DNA from: Mycobacterium sp. IS-1742
GTDB taxonomy: Bacteria; Actinomycetota; Actinomycetes; Mycobacteriales; Mycobacteriaceae
Length of the DNA stretch: 64,000 nucleotides
Direction of reading: 5' to 3'
NCBI RefSeq assembly: GCF_001500125.1
Contig: NZ_LQIV01000004.1
Location: 62,001 to 126,000 of the forward strand
Shown here one piece after another: positions 38,272 through 47,521 of this stretch. The position numbers were made by a program, and so were the translations under genes. Under the pieces are notes generated by a model, which was given only the letters and a program-made list of their open reading frames with translations, had not been told where the DNA came from and did no database searches. The first letter of the stretch is position 1; each line of letters starts with the position of its first letter.

Positions 38272-38655
38272 CTACAGCGGCGGCGCGTCGCCGCGTGGGG
38301 TCAGGAAATTGAGCGAGCGACGACGGCGAGTGTGCTCAGGCGGGTTCGCCGGTGTGGCGGAATTCGCCGTCGTCAGCCCAAAAGGGTGGTCTTCTTCGCC
38401 CTCCAGGTAGTCCGCGACGTCGGTGGGTGCGATCCGCCCGTAGCGGATGAGCAGATCGACCGGGTTGAGATCGAGGTTCCGGGCGGCGCGAAGGAGGGTG
38501 TCGGTGGTCGTCAGCGTGCCCTTGCCCTGCCGGTCGTAGTAGGTCGACCGGGACATCCCCACCGCGGCGAGCACCTCGTCGAGCGTGAGCTTTCGGCCGG
38601 TCAAATAGGACAGCACCAGGCCGAGATCCTTCTCGGCATCGCGACTCACGACCAT
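38272..38655 (-). CDS. Small helix-turn-helix DNA-binding protein co-transcribed with tesA
   Basis: 127 residues from ATG 38655, with AGGGGTGAGG just before it. An HTH lies near residues 20-60 (LTLDEVLAAVGMSRSTYYDR followed by LLRAARNLDLNPVDLL), then RYGRIAPTDVADYLEG and a basic tail (HTRRRRSLNFLTPRG). It starts 4 bp after the tesA stop, so both genes share a transcript. I do not recognise a named family. Its place suggests control of the divergent lipid operon or of tesA itself, but this is inference. Confidence 0.78.
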   Translation of the reverse strand: MVVSRDAEKDLGLVLSYLTGRKLTLDEVLAAVGMSRSTYYDRQGKGTLTTTDTLLRAARNLDLNPVDLLIRYGRIAPTDVADYLEGEEDHPFGLTTANSATPANPPEHTRRRRSLNFLTPRGDAPPL

Positions 38656-38659
38656 CGCC

Positions 38660-39406
38660 TCACCCCTGTTCCTGGATGTTGGACCCGACGAGCCGGGCCT
38701 CGATGTCACCGACGATCTCGTCGACGTGCTCGGTGATGAAGAAGTGGTCACCCGCGACGGTGCGCAACGAGAAGTCACCGGTGGTGAACTCGGACCAGGC
38801 TCGCATGCTGTCGTACGTCACAGCCGCGTCGTCGGCGGCGGCGTAGGCGTACACCGGACAGGACACCGTGGTCCCCGGTGGGCAGCTGTAGCTCGTTATC
38901 GCTCCGTAGTTTCGCAGCGTCTTGAGTACCGTGGCGCCGAAATCCCCTCCGACGAAACGGGAGTCGGTCCCGGTCATGGTCGCCACCATATCGAGCAGTT
39001 CGTCGTCCGAGCCCTGGTGCAAGTGCTCGTAGCCGCCGTGGCCCGGGGCCGGTGATGCCGAGACGAACAGTGCCGCAAGCGATTCACCATCCTGTTCGAG
39101 CCGCCGGGCGATGTCGAAGGCGATCAGCCCGCCCATACTGTGTCCGAAGAAGGCGACGCGGGATCCACTGATCTTCGGGCGCAGCAGCGGATAGATGTCG
39201 TCGGCGAGCGCGGAGATGCTCGCCAGGTCGGGCACGTCATGGCGCCCCGCACGGCCCGGATACTGAACCGCGATCCGCTTCGCCTCGATCGTGAACGCGC
39301 GGGCGAACGGTTTGTAGCCGGCTGCGGACCCGCCGGCGTGCGGAAAGATGAAGAGCGTCTCGACTGCGGTGTGAGCCGTCGCGCCCAACGACGTGGCACT
39401 GTTCAT
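38660..39406 (-). CDS. tesA: Type II thioesterase TesA-like
   Basis: 248 residues, about the length of M. tuberculosis TesA (261). It is an alpha/beta hydrolase with LFIFPHAGGSAAGYKPFA at the start, nucleophile elbow FFGHSMGGLIAFD and catalytic His in VAGDHFFITEHVDE. AGGGGG precedes the ATG. TesA acts with the PpsA-E synthases in PDIM formation, and here too it sits beside the fatty acyl-AMP ligase and PKS genes, but on the opposite strand and separated by 1.6 kb. It either releases the product from the last PKS or clears misloaded ACPs. Confidence 0.9.
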   Translation of the reverse strand: MNSATSLGATAHTAVETLFIFPHAGGSAAGYKPFARAFTIEAKRIAVQYPGRAGRHDVPDLASISALADDIYPLLRPKISGSRVAFFGHSMGGLIAFDIARRLEQDGESLAALFVSASPAPGHGGYEHLHQGSDDELLDMVATMTGTDSRFVGGDFGATVLKTLRNYGAITSYSCPPGTTVSCPVYAYAAADDAAVTYDSMRAWSEFTTGDFSLRTVAGDHFFITEHVDEIVGDIEARLVGSNIQEQG

Positions 39407-39982
39407 GTGGTTTCCCCCTGCCGATGCCGGGTTCGGTCACCCGGTATGGCACATCGTGGAATGTCGACGCTGTCGATGATCGCCGAAAAGTGACGCGCTT
39501 CGCGACAGATCAGCGAAGTCATCGCAATGGTCTTTCCGAACGCAGACTTCCTGTGACCTGCCTGGATGTGCAGCCCGACGGGGCACAGCAATGCGCTCAG
39601 TAGGCAGCGGCGGTTGCTGCTGGAGCCACTCGGCCATGCCTCGGAAGCTTTCGTCCCAATCGTCAATTTCCGAGATCTCGGACTTTCATTCGATCGTTCG
39701 GAAGGCTGCTGAGCGTGGCGCCAACTGAGAATCAGATAAGAAATTCGTGACCGCCCAGTGGGCCGTGGAGGGATTTGCAGTCAATCGGCCGAGGCGCGCG
39801 CGCAGTTCAGCGGGGGCAACGGGCCCGGCCTCCGAAACCGTTGCAAGCGTCAGTATTCGGCAGGGGGACGACCACCGGCCGTGCGGCGGTTCGCGCTGGT
39901 CGGCGGGCTGCTGTGGTCACCGCCCGCCGTCGCGACCGGTGACACGACGTGGCATACATCAGTGGCAGTGTCATATCGCTCC

Positions 39983-39994
39983 ATTGTGCACAAT
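39983..39994. promoter_or_regulatory. Perfect palindrome ATTGTGCACAAT
   Basis: A 12 bp perfect inverted repeat in the tesA/ligase intergenic region, about 580 bp from the tesA start and 1 kb from the ligase start, in an AT-richer stretch. Its form suits a dimeric HTH repressor or activator. No second copy was noticed nearby. Confidence 0.35.
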
Positions 39995-40681
39995 AGTCTT
40001 AGTCGGCCAGCTGGATAGCCTGACAAACAATCGTCACGGAATTTCTTTTCACTAATTTCGCATCCGGCCATAAACTCGCGTATGCCCGAAAAATGGTCTT
40101 TCGACACAACGGGCGATGTTTCCTTCGCCGCGGAGTTGGCGTCGGGGAGCGTGCGGGCTTCCCGCATTGCGGTTTGCCTGTCAGGTGACATCGTGCGTTG
40201 CCGGGACCGGTCCGCGACGTTGCGGTAACTTCGCCGACGCCGCGCAGATTCGCGCGGATCACCGTCGGCCAGGGTCCTTGCCCGAAGTGACGCCAGTGTC
40301 AAGTGCCTGGTGACTGATGCGGTCCGGGTCGGGGAATCAAGGCGCTGCGCCATGCCTGAACAACGGATTCCGTTGTTCACAATGTCGACACCTCCTGAAA
40401 TCGTGGCGAACGCGATCACCTGCGCCGATAATGGCACCGGGTGTCACCGTAGGTGTGTCCGTGGTCGTCGACGCCGGAGCCCGCCTGGGTGCGGTGGCGC
40501 CGCGTTCCCGGCCGTTCCGGAGGTCGGCGCGGGCCGTGCTCGGCCGTCCGGTCGGTCTGCGGTGGGGTGGCGATCATTGCTGGAACTACCGCCCCGGGTG
40601 CGGTGGGGACCGGATCGGGGGGTGTTGCGGCCGGATGCGGCCGTTGCTGATTTGAGACCGCCGTGAACGGTTCGAATTTGC

Positions 40682-40695
40682 TTGACGGGCGTCAA
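40682..40695. promoter_or_regulatory. Inverted repeat TTGACG-GG-CGTCAA
   Basis: Perfect 6 bp arms with a 2 bp spacer, about 340 bp before the ligase start. The TTGACG arm also resembles a sigma-70 -35 element, so bound protein could block or recruit polymerase at the operon promoter. The regulator is unknown; the HTH gene beside tesA is a candidate. Confidence 0.4.
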
Positions 40696-41034
40696 ACTCG
40701 CTGGTAGGGGCCGCACCCGCAGTCGGCCCCAGCGAGGGGTAATTTGCGTACGAAACGAGTGCAATGATGCGGCCAGAATTTCAGGTTTAAGTTTCGGATT
40801 GCCGTTGTACGGTATGGCGATCAACGAAACCGCAGGGGTGGTTCACGATGACCGGAATTCGTTGGTGGGGAGCACTGGGGGACGACATTGACGGTCAATT
40901 CGACCGAGGGCTCCGGCACGCTGGGCGCGCACCTGGGGAGGACGCGCGGCGGCGCCGGGCCGCAGGGAAGCGCCGTCGATGGCGAGCGCACACGCACTTC
41001 TCAACCGACGGCCACTGAAGAAACGGGTAGGACC

Positions 41035-42777
41035 ATGACTGAATCGTCTCTGACCGCACTGCTGCAGAAGCGGGCGCTACAGCAGCCTGACGACGCCGCG
41101 TACACGTTCATCGACTTCGACGTCGATCCGAACGGGTACGCCGAGACGCTCACCTGGGCCCAGTTGCACAACCGAGCGCAGGTGCTGGCAGAGGAACTGA
41201 CGTTGTTCGGTGCCGCCGGCGACCGTGCCGCAATTCTCGCTCCGCAGGGCCTGGACTACATCGTCGCCTTCTTCGGGTCGCTGCAGGCCGGCCTCATCGC
41301 CGCTCCACTGTCGGTGCCGCAGTACGGCGTTCACGACGAGCGGATCTCGAGCGTGCTGCGGGACTGTGCGCCGTCGGTCATCCTGACCACGTCCGCGGTG
41401 GCGGGTGAGGTCACCCGCTACGCACAGGGTGGCTCCGGCCGCGCCGCGGCGGTGGTCGAGGTCGATTCGTTGGACCTCGACGCCCCAGCTCAGGTGGGTG
41501 CGCCGCCGGCCCGACAGTCCAAGATCGCGTACCTGCAGTACACATCGGGTTCGACTCGCGTTCCCGCCGGCGTCGTTGTGACCCACGACAACGTGGTGGT
41601 CAACGTCGATCAGGCGTTCACCGACTACTTCGACTGCTCCGGCAAGACGCCGCCGGGCATGACCTTCGTATCGTGGCTGCCGTTCTATCACGACATGGGT
41701 CTGATCAAGGGAGTGTGCGCACCGCTGGTAAGCGGCCGTTCCGCCGTCTTGATGAGCCCGATGGCGTTTCTGCAGCGTCCCGCGCGCTGGATACAGCAGC
41801 TCGCCATGAATCCCGGATCGTTCACTGCAGCACCGAATTTCGCGTTCGAGCTGGCAGTCCGCCGGACCACGGACGAGGACATGGCCGGGCTGGATCTGGG
41901 CGACGTGCTCGGAATCTGCAGCGGCAGCGAACGGGTGCACGCCGCAACGGTCAACCGCTTCCTCGACCGCTTCACCCGGTTCGGATTGAAAGCCGCGTCG
42001 GTCAAACCCTCCTACGGTCTCGCCGAGGCCACCGTGTATGTGGCGACGTCCGACCGGGGTCACGCTCCGAACATCGTCCGGTTCGACTACGAGAAGCTCT
42101 CGAGCGGACACGCGATGCGGTGCGAGAGCGAAGCCGTCGGCGGCACCGATCTACTCGGTCACGGCACGGTGCGGTCGACGATGCTGCGCATCGTCGACCC
42201 GGAAACCGGCACAGAGAACCCCGCGGGCAAGGTCGGCGAGATCTGGGTTCACGGCGCGAACGTCGCCAGGGGGTATTGGCAGCGTCCGAAGGAGACGGAG
42301 CGGGCGTTCTCCGGACGGCTGGTCAACACGTCGGCCGGAACGCCGTCAGGTCCGTGGCTGCGCACCGGCGACGTGGGCGTCATCTCCGATGGTGAGCTTT
42401 TCATCATCGGCCGGATCAAGGATCTCCTGATCGTCGACGGGTCGAACCACTACCCGGACGACATCGAGGCCACTATCCAGGAACTGTCCGGTGGCCGAGT
42501 CGCCGCGATCTCGGTGCCCAGCGGGGAGACCGAACACCTCGTCGCGATCGTCGAGGTGAAGAAGCGCGGCTCCGACGACGAGCACCAGGAACGCCTGCAC
42601 ACGCTCAAGCGTCAGGTCACGGCGGCTGTTTCGACCACGCACCGGGTCAGGGCTGCCGACATCGTATTTGTCGCGCCCGGTTCGATCCCGATCACCACCA
42701 GCGGCAAGATCCGTCGTTCCACGTGTGTCGAGCGGTACGGGCGAGGAGAGTTCGAGCGTCTGGATCTACCGGCATGA
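41035..42777 (+). CDS. fadD26: Long-chain fatty acyl-AMP ligase (FAAL, FadD26-like)
   Basis: The ATG at 41035 (MTESSLTALLQKRALQQPDD) follows GGTAGGA and gives 580 residues, the size of FadD26; the open frame to 40888 is not needed. Adenylation motifs are YLQYTSGSTRVPAGVVV, PSYGLAEATVYV, WLRTGDVG and GRIKDLLIVDGSNHYPDDIE. The middle block PMAFLQRPARWIQQL is typical of FAALs, which make acyl-AMP and pass it to an ACP and not to CoA. Its stop overlaps the PKS start (ATGA), and that PKS has an N-terminal ACP with no loading AT, so it is the obvious acceptor. Confidence 0.93.
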   Translation: MTESSLTALLQKRALQQPDDAAYTFIDFDVDPNGYAETLTWAQLHNRAQVLAEELTLFGAAGDRAAILAPQGLDYIVAFFGSLQAGLIAAPLSVPQYGVHDERISSVLRDCAPSVILTTSAVAGEVTRYAQGGSGRAAAVVEVDSLDLDAPAQVGAPPARQSKIAYLQYTSGSTRVPAGVVVTHDNVVVNVDQAFTDYFDCSGKTPPGMTFVSWLPFYHDMGLIKGVCAPLVSGRSAVLMSPMAFLQRPARWIQQLAMNPGSFTAAPNFAFELAVRRTTDEDMAGLDLGDVLGICSGSERVHAATVNRFLDRFTRFGLKAASVKPSYGLAEATVYVATSDRGHAPNIVRFDYEKLSSGHAMRCESEAVGGTDLLGHGTVRSTMLRIVDPETGTENPAGKVGEIWVHGANVARGYWQRPKETERAFSGRLVNTSAGTPSGPWLRTGDVGVISDGELFIIGRIKDLLIVDGSNHYPDDIEATIQELSGGRVAAISVPSGETEHLVAIVEVKKRGSDDEHQERLHTLKRQVTAAVSTTHRVRAADIVFVAPGSIPITTSGKIRRSTCVERYGRGEFERLDLPA

Positions 42778-45700
42778 CGTCGGCGGCGCTCGACGATGTG
42801 GGTCTGCGCGACTGGTTGGTCAACTACCTGATCACGCACGTCGGATGCGCACCCGAAAGCATTGACTTCGATGCGTCGATGGCAGACCTCGGGCTCGGTT
42901 CCCGTGATGCCGTCGTGCTGTCCGGTGAGCTGGCGGAGCGGCTTGGAAGGCCGGTCTCGCCGGTCGATTTCTGGCAGCACCCGACGGTCAACGGTCTCAT
43001 CGAGTTCCTGAGCGCTCCGGTCTCGGAGGTGGAGACGCAGGCGATCGTCGATGCCCCGAACGTCTCGGGCACCGAGCCGATCGCCGTCATCGGGATGGGC
43101 TGCCGCATGCCTGGTGGCATCTCCGATCCGGAAGCCCTTTGGGATCTCCTCACCGAGGGACGTTGCACGGTGGGGGAGGTGCCCGCCGAACGTTGGGCGC
43201 CGTTCGACGACGGATCGCAGGAGATGGCGTCGGCGCTGGCGCGCACCACGCGGTGGGGCTCGTTCCTCAACGACATCGAAGGCTTCGACGCCGACTTCTT
43301 CGACATCTCGCCGCGCGAGGCCGTCAAGATGGATCCGCAGCAGCGGCTGCTGCTGGAGGTGGCCTGGGAGGCGCTGGAGCACGCCGGCATTCCCACCGCC
43401 TCGCTGCGCCGTTCGCAGACAGGCGTTTTCGCCGGTGCATGCTTCAGCGAGTACGGCTACCTCGCATCGACGGACCTGCCCAGAGTCGACGCGTGGAGCA
43501 ACACCGGTGGGGCGTTGAGCATCATCGCCAACCGGTTGTCGTACTTCCTGGACCTTCGTGGCCCGTCGATCACGGTGGACACCGCCTGTTCGTCCTCACT
43601 GGTCGCCATCCACCTGGCCTGCCAGAGCCTGCGGTCGGGCGACTCGAACCTCGCACTCGCCGCCGGGGTGAACCTTCTGCTCTCGCCCGCCGTCTTCCAC
43701 GGCTTCGACCAGGCCGGCGCCCTGTCGCCGACGGGGATGTGCCATTCGTTCGACGCCGCCGCTGACGGCTTCGTGCGCGGCGAGGGCTGTGGTGTGGTGG
43801 TGCTCAAGCGACTGCCGGACGCTCTGCGCGACGGTGACCGGGTGCTGGCGGTGGTGCGCGGGTCCGCCGTCAACCAGGACGGGCGTTCGAACGGTCTGAT
43901 GGCGCCGAACCCGGCCGCGCAGATGGCGGTGCTGCGGTCGGCGTGCGCGAACGCCGCTGTCGAACCGCAGGACATGGATTTCGTGGAGGCGCACGGCACC
44001 GGCACCTTCCTGGGCGATCCGATCGAGGCCAGGGCCCTCGGTTCGGTGATGGGCCGCGGGCGGCCCGCGACCTCACCGCTGCTCGTCGGCGCCGTCAAGT
44101 CCAATCTCGGTCATCTCGAGGCCGCGGCGGGGGTGGCCGGATTCATCAAGACGGTGTTGGCGTTGCAGCACGGACGGATCCCCGGGAACGCCGGCTATCA
44201 GTCGCCGAACCCGCACATTCCGTTCGACCAGCTGCGGTTGAAAGTCGTTGACCACGAACAGGAATGGCCGACCGTGGCGCGCGCTCGCCGCGCCGGGGTG
44301 TCCTCGTTCGGATTCGGCGGAACCAACGCCCACGTCATCCTCGAGCAGGCGCCGGACGCGATCGCCGGCGAACAACACCCCGCTGCAGCAGTGAGCACGC
44401 TGGTCGTCTCGGGCAAGTCCCCCGAGCGGATCGGAGCCGCCGCCGCCGCACTGGCCGATTGGATGGCGGGACCCGGTGCGGGCGTCGCGTTAAGCGATGT
44501 GGCCCATACGCTCAACCACCACCGCACCCGCCACCAGACCTTCGCGACGGTGTGCGCCCGAGACGGCCTCGACGCCGTGGCGGGTCTGCAGGCGTTGGCG
44601 GCGGGGCGGCCTGCTGACGGTGTGGTGGTTCCGCATGAGGGTCCGTGTGGTTCGGGGACGGTGTTCGTGTTCTCGGGTCAGGGTTCGCAGTGGGCGGGGA
44701 TGGGTCGGCGGTTGTTGGCCGATGAGCCGGTGTTTGCGGCTGCGGTGGCGGAGTTGGAGCCGCATTTCGTTGAGCAGGTGGGTTTTTCGTTGCAGCAGGT
44801 GCTTGCTGATGGTGAGGCTGTTGCGGGGGATGCGCGGGTGCAGCCGGTGATCATGGGGTTGCAGTTGGCGTTGACGGAGTTGTGGCGGTCCTATGGGGTG
44901 AGTCCGGATGCGGTGATCGGTCATTCGATGGGTGAGGTGACCGCGGCGGTGGTGGCCGGTGCTCTGACGCCGGCCGAGGGGTTGCGGGTGATCGCGGTGC
45001 GGTCGCGGCTGATGTCGCGGCTGGCCGGCCAGGGCGCGGTCGCACTCCTGACCCTGGGCGCCGATGCGGCCGAGACCCTGATCGCGGACTACGAGGACGT
45101 CGCGGTGGCGGGTTACGTCTCGCCGGGGCAGACGGTCGTCGCCGGCCCGCCCGCACAGGTGGACGCGGTGATCGCGGCGGTGCAAAGTCAGAATCGGTTC
45201 GCCCGCAGGGTGAACATGGAGGTCGCCTCCCACACCGCGTTGATGGACCCCATCCTGGAGGAACTGCGGTCCGAACTGGCCGACCTCACGCCGAACACCA
45301 CGGCGATCCCGTTCATCTCGACGGTCGAGGACAGCACGACGCCGCTGCTGGACGCCGACTACTGGGTCGCGAATGTGCGGCGACCTGTGCGGCTGAGCCA
45401 GGCATTCGTCACCGCCGCCGACAACCACACGACTTTCGTGGAGATCAGCGCGCACCCGATGCTGACCAACGCGGTCACCGAAACGCTCGGGGACCTGCAC
45501 CACCACGCGCTGGGCACGTTGTCGCGCGACGCCGACGACACCGTCGCGTTCCACACCAACCTGAACACGACGCATACCACGCACCCGCCGGTCACGCCAC
45601 ACCCGCCCGGACCCCACCCGGTCCTGCCCGCCACGCCGTGGCAGCACACCCGGCACTGGATGGACCTCACACCGGCGCGGCGGACCTCCACCACCGTTGT

Positions 45701-47516
45701 CGTGCAGGGTGATTCGTCGGTGGGAGTGCTTCCTGCGGAGTGGAACTGCGAATTGACCTGGCCGGACCGGCCACTCACCGGCGCCCAGCGCGCCGTCGGC
45801 TCGTGGCTGGTCGTGGGGGACTCCGCGCTGGCGGCCCAGATGCGGCGGGAACTGGGAGACGGCGCGGACGTGACCGTCCTCGACGAGTACACGCCGGAGG
45901 ACCGACTGGAGGCCGCCCTGGCGGCTGCCGACCATGTGGTCTACGCGCCTGCGGTCCCGAAGGTCTTCGAGGCCGCACCGGGCCGTCGACTGTTCGACGC
46001 CGCCCGCCGGATCGCAGTGGCGATCGCGCGGATGGCCGACCCGGGTCGTCTCGTCTTCCTGACCCGCAACGCTCAACCCCTCACCGAGGGCGACCGAGCC
46101 AACCCCGCACACGCGGTGTTGTGGGGTCTGGGCCGCACGCTGGCGCTCGAGCACCCGGAGATCTGGGGAGCGGTGATCGACCTCGACGAGTCGGTCCCCG
46201 ATCGGCTGGCCGCCCGCTGTCTGCTCACCGAGTCGGCGGCCGACGACGGCGAGGATCAGGTGGTTTACCGCGACGGGGTGCGTCGGGTAGCGCGGTTGCG
46301 CCGGACCGCGGTGCCGCAGGTCTCGGGCCGAGGGCTCGATCCGTCCGGCAGCCATCTGGTCGTGGGAGCGACGGGCAATATCGGACCGCACCTCATCCAA
46401 CAGTTGGCCGATATGGGAGCGACGACTGTCGTCGCGGTGTCGCGCAATCCGGGCGACCGGTTGCGCGCGCTCGGTGAGACCCTCGCCGCCCGGGGCACCA
46501 CCTTGGTCACGGTGGCCGCCGACGCCGCCGACGAGGAGTCGATGCGCACGGTGTTCGACCGTTTCGGCGCCGACCTGCCCCCGCTGGCGGGGATCTATCT
46601 GGCGGCGTTCGGTGGCGGGCCGGTCACGCTGACGGAGATGACCGACGACGACGTCACCGCGATGTTCGCCCCGAAGCTCGACGCGGTGGCAGTTCTGCAC
46701 AACTTGTCGCTGACGACCGACGTCCAGCAATTCGTGTTGTTCTCGTCGATCTCCGGTGTGCTGGGCTCGCGGTGGCTGGCCCACTACACCGCCACGACCA
46801 CGTTCCTGGACACGTTCGCCTACGCGCGTCGTGCGGCCGGCCTGCCGGCCACCGCCGTGAACTGGGGCTTGTGGAAGTCCCTGGCGGACAACCACAGCGA
46901 GCACGAACGCCAGATCACGATGGAGTCCGGCCTCGAACCGATGCCCGACGAGGTGGCGATCCAGGCGCTGTGGTCGGTCACCGCCGCCGGAGCGCCCGCA
47001 CGCTCGACCGTGGTCGCCGCGGACTGGCCGCGACTGGCCGCGGCTTACCGTACGCGCGCCGCGCTGCGCATCGTCGACGAGCTGTTGCCGGTCGAGAACA
47101 GCGATGAGGAAAGCGCGCAGACGACGGCGACGGTCCCTGAGACCGACTTCCGGCGCGAACTGCGGACGTGCCCCGCTGAAGAGCGGGGGTACGTGCTCAG
47201 CAGCCATGTCCGTTCGCTCGTCGCCTCGTCGATGGGACTGTCGAGCGCTCAGCTGGTGGACCCGTCCGCGGGATTCTTCCAATGCGGGATGGACTCGCTG
47301 ATGAGCGTGACCCTCAAGCGTGAACTCGGCGCAAGCCTCGGCGAGACACTGCCGGCCTCGGTGATCTTCGATTATCCCACTGTGGACGGGCTCACCGAGT
47401 ATCTCGCCACGGTACTGCCCGAAATGATCGAGATCGCCGATGCCGAAGCCGTCGACGACTACGACGAGTTCAGCGACGACGAACTGCTCCAACAACTCTC
47501 GGAAAGGCTGAGCTGA
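42774..47516 (+). CDS. ppsA: Modular type I PKS, ACP-KS-AT-KR-ACP (PpsA layout)
   Basis: 1580 residues from ATG 42774, overlapping the ligase stop. ACP1 has its phosphopantetheine Ser43 in DLGLGSRDAV; KS runs about 100-520 (Cys272 in DTACSSSL, later EAHGTGT and SNLGHLEAAAG); AT about 620-930 with Ser718 in GHSMGE and VASH at the specificity site; a full KR about 990-1420 with GATGNIGP and Tyr1338 in AHYTATTTFLD; ACP2 Ser1508 in GMDSLMSV. There is no DH or ER. An acidic C-terminal helix (DEFSDDELLQQLSERLS) looks like a docking element. PpsA of M. tuberculosis has the same order but is longer (about 1880). It should start extension of the loaded fatty acid and leave a hydroxyl. Confidence 0.92.
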   Translation: MTSAALDDVGLRDWLVNYLITHVGCAPESIDFDASMADLGLGSRDAVVLSGELAERLGRPVSPVDFWQHPTVNGLIEFLSAPVSEVETQAIVDAPNVSGTEPIAVIGMGCRMPGGISDPEALWDLLTEGRCTVGEVPAERWAPFDDGSQEMASALARTTRWGSFLNDIEGFDADFFDISPREAVKMDPQQRLLLEVAWEALEHAGIPTASLRRSQTGVFAGACFSEYGYLASTDLPRVDAWSNTGGALSIIANRLSYFLDLRGPSITVDTACSSSLVAIHLACQSLRSGDSNLALAAGVNLLLSPAVFHGFDQAGALSPTGMCHSFDAAADGFVRGEGCGVVVLKRLPDALRDGDRVLAVVRGSAVNQDGRSNGLMAPNPAAQMAVLRSACANAAVEPQDMDFVEAHGTGTFLGDPIEARALGSVMGRGRPATSPLLVGAVKSNLGHLEAAAGVAGFIKTVLALQHGRIPGNAGYQSPNPHIPFDQLRLKVVDHEQEWPTVARARRAGVSSFGFGGTNAHVILEQAPDAIAGEQHPAAAVSTLVVSGKSPERIGAAAAALADWMAGPGAGVALSDVAHTLNHHRTRHQTFATVCARDGLDAVAGLQALAAGRPADGVVVPHEGPCGSGTVFVFSGQGSQWAGMGRRLLADEPVFAAAVAELEPHFVEQVGFSLQQVLADGEAVAGDARVQPVIMGLQLALTELWRSYGVSPDAVIGHSMGEVTAAVVAGALTPAEGLRVIAVRSRLMSRLAGQGAVALLTLGADAAETLIADYEDVAVAGYVSPGQTVVAGPPAQVDAVIAAVQSQNRFARRVNMEVASHTALMDPILEELRSELADLTPNTTAIPFISTVEDSTTPLLDADYWVANVRRPVRLSQAFVTAADNHTTFVEISAHPMLTNAVTETLGDLHHHALGTLSRDADDTVAFHTNLNTTHTTHPPVTPHPPGPHPVLPATPWQHTRHWMDLTPARRTSTTVVVQGDSSVGVLPAEWNCELTWPDRPLTGAQRAVGSWLVVGDSALAAQMRRELGDGADVTVLDEYTPEDRLEAALAAADHVVYAPAVPKVFEAAPGRRLFDAARRIAVAIARMADPGRLVFLTRNAQPLTEGDRANPAHAVLWGLGRTLALEHPEIWGAVIDLDESVPDRLAARCLLTESAADDGEDQVVYRDGVRRVARLRRTAVPQVSGRGLDPSGSHLVVGATGNIGPHLIQQLADMGATTVVAVSRNPGDRLRALGETLAARGTTLVTVAADAADEESMRTVFDRFGADLPPLAGIYLAAFGGGPVTLTEMTDDDVTAMFAPKLDAVAVLHNLSLTTDVQQFVLFSSISGVLGSRWLAHYTATTTFLDTFAYARRAAGLPATAVNWGLWKSLADNHSEHERQITMESGLEPMPDEVAIQALWSVTAAGAPARSTVVAADWPRLAAAYRTRAALRIVDELLPVENSDEESAQTTATVPETDFRRELRTCPAEERGYVLSSHVRSLVASSMGLSSAQLVDPSAGFFQCGMDSLMSVTLKRELGASLGETLPASVIFDYPTVDGLTEYLATVLPEMIEIADAEAVDDYDEFSDDELLQQLSERLS
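44637..44962 (+). repeat. AT-domain repeat, copy 1 of 3
   Basis: 326 bp from GAGGGTCCGTGTGG to GTGGCCGGTGC, covering the first third of the AT domain including GHSMGE. It matches copies at 49196 and 52774 with about 9 or fewer mismatches by eye. The stretch uses TTG, GTT and TTT codons more than flanking sequence. Confidence 0.85.
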
Positions 47517-47521
47517 GTCTG

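Larger units (their letters stand above)
39407..41034. other. Long gene-poor region between tesA and the ligase operon
   Basis: About 1.6 kb without a convincing gene on either strand. Base composition is visibly less GC-rich than the neighbours in 39.4-40.3 kb, and short open frames have no recognisable domain or steady codon bias. It must hold the promoters for tesA and for the ligase-PKS operon. Two perfect palindromes are seen (39983-39994 and 40682-40695). A stretch at 40.43-40.65 kb translates into weak hexapeptide-like sequence in broken frames and may be a gene remnant. Confidence 0.55.

Noticed and set aside
39403..39666. An 87-codon frame on the minus strand whose stop overlaps the tesA start
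   Set aside because: The ATGA overlap is suggestive, but codon use is mixed, no ribosome site or domain is visible, and tesA already has a strong own ribosome site.
39850..40437. A 195-codon minus-strand frame in the tesA/ligase gap
   Set aside because: Low GC at third codon positions and no resemblance to any family; more likely non-coding.
40665..40700. GGTTCGAATTTG, resembling a tRNA T-arm
   Set aside because: No matching acceptor, D-arm or anticodon stem upstream.
40888..41034. Upstream start of the FAAL frame, adding 49 residues
   Set aside because: The extension is Gly/Arg/Thr-rich, whereas the ATG at 41035 has a ribosome site and gives the normal FAAL length.
44490..47495. A 1001-codon open frame antisense to the first PKS, and a similar one over secA2 (26650-29211)
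   Set aside because: Both are mirror frames of strongly conserved genes and show no recognisable motif.
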